Part shown: positions 57,689-64,000 of the stretch, one piece after another
How the letters are laid out: every line of letters starts with the position of its first letter
Position numbering within the stretch: position 1 is the first letter of the stretch
DNA from: Andalucia godoyi
Lineage: Eukaryota > Discoba > Jakobea > Jakobida > Andaluciidae
Length of the DNA stretch: 64,000 bases
Assembly (NCBI GenBank): GCA_009859145.1
Contig: VRVR01000022.1
Coordinates: forward strand, 1 to 64,000
Direction of reading: 5' to 3'
Notes under the pieces: model-generated
What the model was told of the DNA's origin: nothing
Databases searched by the model: none
The model's input: the letters and a program-made list of their open reading frames with translations, nothing else
Made by a program: the position numbers and the translations under genes

Positions 57689-60307
57689 CTAGCGTCTCCG
57701 CGAAAACGAAGCAGCTGGCCGTCGATCGTAGGCATCTGCATGCGCATTGTCGTCATCGATGCCGTCGCTACGACCACCACCGTCGCGGTTGCCGCCGTCG
57801 TCATCATCGTCGTCGTCGTCCAAGAGATCCGACGCGAGGGAAGCCAGCGATCGCACCTTTTCCTGCAGACGAGGTCGCGGTGCCGTCGGAAGGACGCCCA
57901 TTGGAGTGCGCTGAAGCTGGCGAAGGCTCGCTAGCAGCGTGTTTCTCTCCTTTTGCAACGCACCAATTTGGTCATCCTTGCGCCGCGTCTTTTCCTCCCA
58001 GTACACTTCTCTGGCTTCCTGTTCCGTTCGTCGCAGTTCGTTGATCTTTGCAATTTCCTTCTCTGCCTTGCGTACCAAGGACTCCTTCTTTGCAATGTCC
58101 CGCTCCAGCTTGGCAATGGACTCTCGCGCTTCCGCTTCTTTTTCCTTCCACCGGATAATCTCCGTCTTCGAAGACGCGTCGGAATCTTCGCGGGACCGCT
58201 GGACCTCCTTCTCCAGCCGATCAATCTCGTCGTCACGCCTGCGGATTTCGTGCTTCAGTCGCACAACTTCATCCACCGATCGAGAAGCCTCGGATTTCAA
58301 TGTTTCGACCTCGCGACGTTTTTCCTCGGCTTCCCGAGTCAGTGCTGCAATCCGACGGTCCCGGTCCTCCAAATCCGCATCGTGAAACACCTTCATCCGC
58401 TGAAACCGCTCCTCAACGAGCGTGTCCTCAATCTGCGACCGGCGCGAAAGCGAGTCTCGTTCAATACGCAGGCTGTCGATTTCCTTCCGCAGGGTGTCCA
58501 CAACGACATGAGACGTCTTCTCTCGATCCTCCTTGTCGGACTGCCGAACCACCTGGACAGCATGGTTCTTCGTTCTAACCTCATTCCACTTGTTCCGCAC
58601 AAGTCCGTTGAGCCAGTGGATTCGCATCGTTGCAAACGCAAGTCGTTGTTCATACGCCTCCAGCCGCGCACTGACCTTGCTTCGAATCACCTGCTCGACG
58701 ATGCCGCACAGCATATCTGGAGAAAGCGCCTTCTTCAGCATGGCCAAGCTGGAGCCATGTCTAGTGCGCTCCCGCGCCATCATATCTTCCTGCTTCTTGA
58801 TCATTCCCTCGAGCACTTTAACTCGGGTCTTCTCCGCTTCCACAAGCGCCTCTGCCCCTTCGAGTCTCTTCCTGATTACAGCAGACTCCCGTAAGTTGCT
58901 TTCCATGGTTCGCATGAGCTGGGACTCCCGGTGTTTCGACAAGGACTGCACGTCTCGCACTCGCTGACCCAGCGTCTTCTCCTTGAGAATAGCACGGTAT
59001 GCAGCTTCTCTCCAGCGCTGGATCGAGGACTGCAACACGGGATCCGCCTCAGCACCAGCCGGACTCGAGAGTCGCTGCAGCTGCTCGTCTTGAATCGCCG
59101 TGATGTCCTCCAACGCTGCGATCCGCGTTCGTGAAGCATCCAAGTCTCTCGACAGCATGGTGATTTGGTCGCGCAAAGACGCCACCAGATCGTCCGACGG
59201 CTCCTCAACAGCCATTGAAAACTCGGCTTCCGAATGCGCCTTCAGATCTCGCTCGAGGTCCTTCTGATGGAACAGCAGTTCTCGAAGCTGCCGAACCGTG
59301 TCTCTCTCCGCATCCAGCATGGACCTGCTTTCTGTTACTTGCTCTTCCATTGCCTTTACCCTTGCGTGTGCTTCGTGCAACTGTGAATGGGCAGTCCGCA
59401 AGTCGTCGTCGGCTGCATCAAGTCGCTGCGTTTTTGCATCGCGATCTCGCTGCGTTTCCAGCAGCTCCATCCTCGTTCTCTCAAGCTGCGACTCCAGCAC
59501 TCTCATCCTCGCAATCTGATCCAACCGGTCCATTTCGCTCGCAAACGACGCCTTCCCAGGCCTCCTCCCTCCCGCACTGTCACTCATCACCTGATCAGGG
59601 TGATCCTCCACGACCCTTTCCTGCCGCTGCCACTGCGATTGCGATTGTGAGTGCGGCTGAAGAGCAGGCGGCACCAAAGACTGAGCGTGCTCACCCGGCA
59701 ACGAGTGGTCATGGTGCGCAGTGCCTTCATCCTCTCGATACGCAGAAGCGTGCGGAATCCTGGTGTGAGAGAGGTGGACAGTCCGATTCGCACTTTGTGC
59801 CCTGGCGTCTGCTCTTCTGATTTTCCAGTATCTGCGCTCATCGTCAGTGATCCGAATGCCGTCAATGACCTCAACTCCCGGCACCCGCATCGACACCGCC
59901 TCGCGATACTGGTCTTCGTCCTCAAACTGCTGCTGGAATGGATTCCCCGCTGCGCCAAGCTCCTTCAAAAACACGCATTTTCGCAGAGGCGTCAGCGCCT
60001 CGATGTCTGTCATCAGATTCGATGACAAATCAAGCGCTTCAATCACAGGTAGCTCGATATGCACCGCCACCGGAATCTCTGAAATTCTGTTATTCGACAA
60101 GTTCAGCAGCCGTAGTCTGCGCAACGCCGACAGATTCTCAATCTGCGATATCTGGTTGAACGACGCATCGATCTTCTCAAGCGATCGTAATCCCTCGAGA
60201 TTCTCGATTTTCGATATGCAGTTCTGCGACACATTGAACACTGCGAGACTAGGATGCTTCAGAAGAACATCTGCCACTAATTCTCGTGATATGCAGTGAA
60301 GCGGCAT
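57689..60307 (-). CDS. Leucine-rich-repeat coiled-coil protein (LRRCC1/VFL1- or CEP97-like)
   Basis: An 872-residue protein from the ATG at 60307; upstream the frame is open but lacks ATG. Residues 1-150 contain four to five SDS22-type leucine-rich repeats (LAVFNVSQNCISKIENLEGL, LEKIDASFNQISQIENL, LRLLNLSNNRISEIP, IEALDLSSNLMTDIEAL), capped by GVEVIDGIRITDDERRYW. The remainder, from about residue 230 to 820, is continuous coiled coil. It ends in a block EVYWEEKTRRKDDQIGALQK followed by ERNTLLASLRQL, then an Asp run (encoded by a CGT-type triplet repeat) and a basic tail. This architecture is shared by the centriolar LRRCC1/VFL1 and CEP97 proteins, which position basal bodies or restrain centriole growth. 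Which of these, if either, is the ortholog needs a tree. Confidence 0.75.
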   Translation of the reverse strand: MPLHCISRELVADVLLKHPSLAVFNVSQNCISKIENLEGLRSLEKIDASFNQISQIENLSALRRLRLLNLSNNRISEIPVAVHIELPVIEALDLSSNLMTDIEALTPLRKCVFLKELGAAGNPFQQQFEDEDQYREAVSMRVPGVEVIDGIRITDDERRYWKIRRADARAQSANRTVHLSHTRIPHASAYREDEGTAHHDHSLPGEHAQSLVPPALQPHSQSQSQWQRQERVVEDHPDQVMSDSAGGRRPGKASFASEMDRLDQIARMRVLESQLERTRMELLETQRDRDAKTQRLDAADDDLRTAHSQLHEAHARVKAMEEQVTESRSMLDAERDTVRQLRELLFHQKDLERDLKAHSEAEFSMAVEEPSDDLVASLRDQITMLSRDLDASRTRIAALEDITAIQDEQLQRLSSPAGAEADPVLQSSIQRWREAAYRAILKEKTLGQRVRDVQSLSKHRESQLMRTMESNLRESAVIRKRLEGAEALVEAEKTRVKVLEGMIKKQEDMMARERTRHGSSLAMLKKALSPDMLCGIVEQVIRSKVSARLEAYEQRLAFATMRIHWLNGLVRNKWNEVRTKNHAVQVVRQSDKEDREKTSHVVVDTLRKEIDSLRIERDSLSRRSQIEDTLVEERFQRMKVFHDADLEDRDRRIAALTREAEEKRREVETLKSEASRSVDEVVRLKHEIRRRDDEIDRLEKEVQRSREDSDASSKTEIIRWKEKEAEARESIAKLERDIAKKESLVRKAEKEIAKINELRRTEQEAREVYWEEKTRRKDDQIGALQKERNTLLASLRQLQRTPMGVLPTAPRPRLQEKVRSLASLASDLLDDDDDDDDGGNRDGGGRSDGIDDDNAHADAYDRRPAASFSRRR

Positions 60308-60745
60308 TCCATCAACCCCAAGCCGCGAAAGAAAATGAAAAGAATAACAATAACAATAGCAATAGGAACAATAATAAGAAGGAGGGGGGGAACTGTACAA
60401 TGTTAACTAGTATAACAACAATGGAGACAGAAACGTAAAGAATCATATGCAAAAAATGGGCAGTTTTAAATTTTAAAAAGACGATCGTTATATCTGAGAT
60501 GAGGAAAATTGTCCGGCAGTCTCGCGACGGAGGGGGAAAAGGGCGCGCGACTCGTAGACTCGATTGATGCATGCATTTCGGCACATTCGACGACGAATCA
60601 TCTGCATAAGCCAAGGAAGCGAGCGCTGCTTAGGAAGTGAAGGGATGCGAGCGACAGGAAGGAATATGAATACGAGTTCGATCATAAGAAGGAAAACAAA
60701 GAGGGGGAGGAAAAACGAGACGATAGAAGAAGAGAAGAGAGGCAT
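60308..60745. other. Divergent spacer, LRR gene / RPC6 gene
   Basis: It holds both promoters. AT-rich next to the LRR gene, purine-rich (gaaggaaaacaaagaggggg) next to RPC6. No gene, repeat array or clear motif seen. Confidence 0.4.
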
Positions 60746-61900
60746 ATGTCGTTGGAATCGAGAATACTAGATTCTTGTCGGCGTCATCATCCAGTATGTC
60801 TGAGTGAGCTTTTGTTTTTGTTTTTGTTTTTTACATATTGGAATTGGACCTGGAATGTATGATGACGAAACTAATGCGAGATGGATGATGATGGTGGTGG
60901 TGATTTGTGATTTGTGATTGATGAGTGTATATAGGCATTGGCACAAGACACGTTGCTTTCGGAGTTGTCGTCGAGCACATCGCATGCGGACATTGTTGCT
61001 TCGATTAATTCACTGATTCAGCGCGGACGGCTGCAGGTGATCCGGGCGCCGAATGACCAGATTTTGTACAAGGAGGTGAGCGAGGAGACTGCGCAGAAGT
61101 TCCGAGGGCTGACTGCGGAAGACATGCTCGTGTACCAGATTATCGAGTCGTCTGCGAGCCAAGGGATCTGGACGCGGCACATCAAGACGAGGAGTAATCT
61201 GCAGCAGACACAGCTCAACAAGATTCTCAAGAATCTCGAGTCCCGAAGGCTTGTGAAGCAGGTCAAGTCAATCGAGGCAAAGACGCGAAAGGTATACATG
61301 CTCTTTGATCTGGAGCCGTCGCGAGACCTGACCGGTGGGCCCTGGTATTCCGAGCAGGACTTTGACTCGGCGTTCGTGGACGACCTCCTGCTGCACATCT
61401 ACAAGTATATTCAGGCTCGAAAGCACGCAACGGCATCACAGATCGCAGAGTTCATCCGCGCTTCAGGTATCACTACCGTCGATCTCAGAGACGCGGATGT
61501 CCAAGCTTTGATCCAGGCCCTTGTCTGGGACGGTCGCATCGTCGAAACGTTTGTCAATCCCAGCACCTTCGGTGCATCTGCATCGTCTGCAACGGCATCT
61601 GCATCTGCATCTGGATCAGCAGCTGGATCAGCAGCTGGGTCAGGACCCGGCTCAAGGAAATCATCGCTCAAAGATGGACTAGGAGTGTCGGCGGCAGGAG
61701 GCTCGTCATCGTCTGCGGCTGGGGCTCTGCACTACAAGGTAGCTGGGTATTATCTTGAAGCGGATGCGCTGACCGAGGTTCCGTGTGCTTCCTGCCCGGT
61801 GTTCGACGTGTGCTCGCCCAATGGAGACGTGAATCCACAGACGTGCGTGTACTATAACACTTGGTTGAAGTTGGAGGCAGATGAACCAGCCCCGTCGTAA
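60746..61900 (+). CDS. POLR3F: RNA polymerase III subunit RPC6 (RPC34), two exons
   Basis: A 337-residue protein (human 316). Exon 1 (60746-60793) encodes MSLESRILDSCRRHHP and ends in a perfect GTATGT donor; the 141-nt intron ends in TATATAG; exon 2 (60935-61900) continues in phase with ALAQDTLLSEL. The joined N-terminus aligns with human RPC6 (IENRIIELCHQFPHGITDQV), which supports the splice. RPC6 is part of the RPC3-RPC6-RPC7 trimer that contacts TFIIIB and opens promoters. Tandem winged helices are clear (VYQIIESSASQGIWTRHIKT, NKILKNLESRRLVKQVKS, TGGPWYSEQDFDSAFV). A Ser/Ala/Gly-rich insert sits near residues 225-275. The C-terminal cysteines CASCPVFDVC and C...W are the conserved 4Fe-4S ligands. 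Without exon 1 no ATG starts the frame. Confidence 0.93.
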
Positions 61901-62126
61901 TTGTAAACATGACAGCGAGCGCGCCGAGAATAGGGATCTCCAGTACTGCCCCTGCGGCTTCGTGAAACATGGCGCGTCCCACGAGGGCATCCGGAAATAC
62001 CATTTGGTTACAGTTTTACAAAACACACGCCCACTGCAGACGCACCACAGGCAGACAAGTACGAACACACACACTCTCTCTCTCCCCTCACACACACACA
62101 CACACACACATGCGTCAATGTTGTTC

Positions 62127-63482
62127 TTAAACGACGCCAGAAAGATTCGTTGGTCTCGTCAATGGTGGAGCAAGACCGAGACGTGTATAGTATCCGGAAC
62201 GGATTTGTCTAACAGATCGATTTTCAAGAAGGACAGTCTTGTGGACTCGGAGCGGCCTGACCATTTCAGCACCAGCAGGGCCGAGACCGGGCATGACAGC
62301 GGTTCCCTTGTCACCACCTTCATCGTCACCTCCGCGGACGGATCGGTAGAGACCAAGACCAATGAGAATGACAATAAGACCTGCAATATCTGTGATTCGC
62401 AGTTGTGTCGCATGCTCGCCCATGATGAATTTGAAGGTAAAGCAGATGTTTGCCAGCGGGATAACCACGGCAGATGCAACAAACATGAGCGTTGCAGAAC
62501 CGAACTTGAGAATCATAACGAGCAGGATGTTGTAGGCAATGTTAAAGACCATGTAGATGGTGACGAACGGACCGGCCTTCGGGCAGTCATCCACGACGCA
62601 ATCAGAGCCCTCTCCGTCGCACGACTTGATCGAGTTTTGGCCTGTGAAGTAGCACTTTGCACCATTTGCAAAGTTCTCGGGAATCTGTGATATTGCAATT
62701 CCCTGCACAGGAGCACACGGAACCGCAAACAACAGCTGCACCAAGACCTGGAACACAGCGACCCATGCATTCAGATAGTAGGCATCCATTGGCTGATCCT
62801 TGAACGCTAGCTCCTTGTAGATTGACGAGAGTGCGGTTGGAACGGTTGCCAAGAAGAACAAGCACGTCCACAGAGCATCTCCGCCGCCACCACCACCCGT
62901 CAGAATAGGCGGCAGCAACGTCACGAGGATACCTCCAAAGATGATCACGGAGCCCAGATACTGTCTCCAATGGTAGCGCATCTTGAGCAAGAAGAACGAG
63001 AAGATCATCGTGACTGGAATCGCGCCCTGAGACAGCAACACCGTCATTGGACCCGGAATGTGCGCAGATCCGAAAACAACCAAAACTCCAGCTACCGCAT
63101 CCAGCGCGCCCATAACCGCAAACTTACGCTTCGGGTACTTGATCATATCATCCGTGATGTGATCCGTGAACTTCAGCTTGTACCAAACAGCCCCGAAAAA
63201 CAGCGGAAGATAGATTACAGAGGTCAGCACAGACAGGAAATACAGATAATTCGCCATTGGATACGTCATCAGCTTCAACGCCACCTTGTTTCCCGTACCT
63301 GCTATAATCACTCCAATAAGAAGAGACGCCAGGAACAGCCGAGATGCCTTTGCCGTCGTCCCGCTGGACCCCGCATCGCCGCTTCCGGCTCCTGCTCCTG
63401 CGGTGGACGCTGCTGCATCCGCCGACGAGTCCTGGCCATCGCTACGAGTAATCAGCGGCGTTGACTCTTTTCCCTTCCCCAT
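62127..63482 (-). CDS. CRT-like transporter (drug/metabolite transporter superfamily)
   Basis: A 451-residue membrane protein with ten predicted helices after a Ser/Ala/Gly-rich cytoplasmic N-terminus. It belongs to the chloroquine-resistance-transporter-like (CRT/CLT) family: NKVALKLMTYPMANYLYFL in helix 1, KFAVMGALDAVAGVLVVFGS, GPMTVLLSQGAIPVTMIFSF, SSIYKELAFKDQ, and a long lumenal loop before helix 8 with four cysteines (C..TGQNS..SC...GSDC..DDC) as in PfCRT loop 7. Plant CLTs export thiols such as glutathione from plastids, and PfCRT exports peptides or amino acids from the digestive vacuole. Vacuolar/lysosomal export is the likeliest job here; substrate unknown. The tail is longer than usual (about 60 residues). 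Its 3' end converges with RPC6 across a CA/CT-rich spacer (62065-62110). Confidence 0.87.
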   Translation of the reverse strand: MGKGKESTPLITRSDGQDSSADAAASTAGAGAGSGDAGSSGTTAKASRLFLASLLIGVIIAGTGNKVALKLMTYPMANYLYFLSVLTSVIYLPLFFGAVWYKLKFTDHITDDMIKYPKRKFAVMGALDAVAGVLVVFGSAHIPGPMTVLLSQGAIPVTMIFSFFLLKMRYHWRQYLGSVIIFGGILVTLLPPILTGGGGGGDALWTCLFFLATVPTALSSIYKELAFKDQPMDAYYLNAWVAVFQVLVQLLFAVPCAPVQGIAISQIPENFANGAKCYFTGQNSIKSCDGEGSDCVVDDCPKAGPFVTIYMVFNIAYNILLVMILKFGSATLMFVASAVVIPLANICFTFKFIMGEHATQLRITDIAGLIVILIGLGLYRSVRGGDDEGGDKGTAVMPGLGPAGAEMVRPLRVHKTVLLENRSVRQIRSGYYTRLGLAPPLTRPTNLSGVV

Positions 63483-63546
63483 CTTGCACCCAACAATCTA
63501 GTAAAAGAAACAAAAACAAAAGCAGAAAAACAAAACAAAACAAAAC

Positions 63547-63578
<32 letters not shown>

Positions 63579-63830
63579 TGATTTTAAATAATAAAAAAAT
63601 ATTAATACTAACCTTACATAATCCTCGTAATCGTAATAATAAAAAGAAAAGAGTAAGGGTCTGAAAATGCGCTAGGAGACAATAGACTATGCAAAGCGTT
63701 TGAGCTTCGACACAGAAGCTCAGAGCGGAATTTTGAGGGGTTTTCTGTTCCCTTTCGCTGAGCTTATGGCAGGGGGGTTGGGATTACAGCAGGCGAGGAA
63801 GGAGTGAGGGGGGAAGGTTGGGAAGACCTT
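63483..63830. repeat. Intergenic spacer with (CAAAA)n repeat
   Basis: Nine copies of CAAAA occupy about 63531-63575, followed by A/T-rich sequence and then a G-rich stretch (63770-63825). It lies upstream of the CRT-like gene and beyond the 3' end of the gene at the right edge. Confidence 0.75.
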
Positions 63831-64000
63831 TTAGAATTCGTTGGAATGGGTTATCTGCAGTTCAAACGATGCTCGGAGTTGAGAGTAGATGGGGCGAAAC
63901 GATGGATCTGGGTCGGCGATCTTGACGAACAGTTCTGAGTCAAAGGACTGGACGAGCTCTGCCAGGGAGGTGCTTGGCGGCGATCGGGATTCTGCAAAGT
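63831..64000 (-). CDS. C-terminal fragment of a protein running off the right edge
   Basis: The last 55 codons of a minus-strand gene, ending with TAA at 63831-63833. The visible peptide (SLAELVQSFDSELFVKIADP, DPSFRPIYSQLRASFELQ) is amphipathic, helical and codon-balanced, unlike shadow frames nearby, and the other two minus frames carry stops. It is too short to assign a family. The start lies outside the window. Confidence 0.6.
   Translation of the reverse strand, partial: FAESRSPPSTSLAELVQSFDSELFVKIADPDPSFRPIYSQLRASFELQITHSNEF

Noticed and set aside
1..64000. tRNA, rRNA and snRNA genes
   Set aside because: I looked for T-loop GTTCRANNC patterns with flanking stems and for rRNA-like blocks in spacers and found none convincing; a covariance-model scan would be decisive.

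Overview
This is nuclear DNA from a flagellated, single-celled eukaryote. Twenty-odd genes are dense, on both strands and mostly single-exon. The few introns I can support have GT-AG ends and are mostly short (about 41-160 nt). Intergenic spacers are AT-rich and carry many microsatellites. The gene set (IFT81, kinesin-9, CFAP299, HYLS1, FAM227, Arp2/3, capping protein, RRN3, Pol III RPC6, eIF4A3-like helicase, a CRT-type transporter) is that of a free-living heterotrophic protist with cilia. It is not a yeast-like fungus or a bacterium. I cannot name the lineage from sequence alone.

Left block (about 1-21.9 kb): secreted and surface proteins plus genomic debris. It holds a small secreted protein (1174-1650), a broken Cys-rich membrane protein (2570-3871), the relic of a transposon integrase with a CXC zinc-binding tail (about 4071-4830), a large secreted and probably GPI-anchored protein (6365-8845), an M20 metallopeptidase (9273-10745), and a giant type I membrane protein of about 3,500 residues (21855 down to 11342). 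The giant gene is read in two frames joined by a probable 41-nt intron or a 1-nt indel near 16,550.

Middle block (about 22-41 kb): MYND zinc-finger protein, WD40 protein, a small spliced gene, ARPC4, CFAP299, an At4g15545-like coiled-coil protein, a vanin/biotinidase-type amidase, a spliced secreted protein, an ankyrin relic, a FAM227 protein and a MAPKKK-like kinase. A decayed C-terminal fragment of a Fanzor/TnpB-type nuclease lies between the kinase and the next gene.

Right block (about 41.6-64 kb): kinesin-9, RRN3, IFT81, RNase kappa, a small tail-anchored protein, an eIF4A3/FAL1-like helicase, HYLS1, a DUF229 membrane phosphatase/sulfatase-like protein, CAPZB, a leucine-rich-repeat coiled-coil protein, RPC6, a CRT-like transporter, and the C-terminus of a gene that runs off the right edge.

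Functionally, six genes between 28.7 and 60.3 kb belong to ciliary, ciliary-motility or centriolar families. ARPC4 and CAPZB act on actin filament ends. RRN3 and RPC6 serve Pol I and Pol III. Three promoter regions share the palindrome TCACGTGA. No rRNA, tRNA or CRISPR was found.
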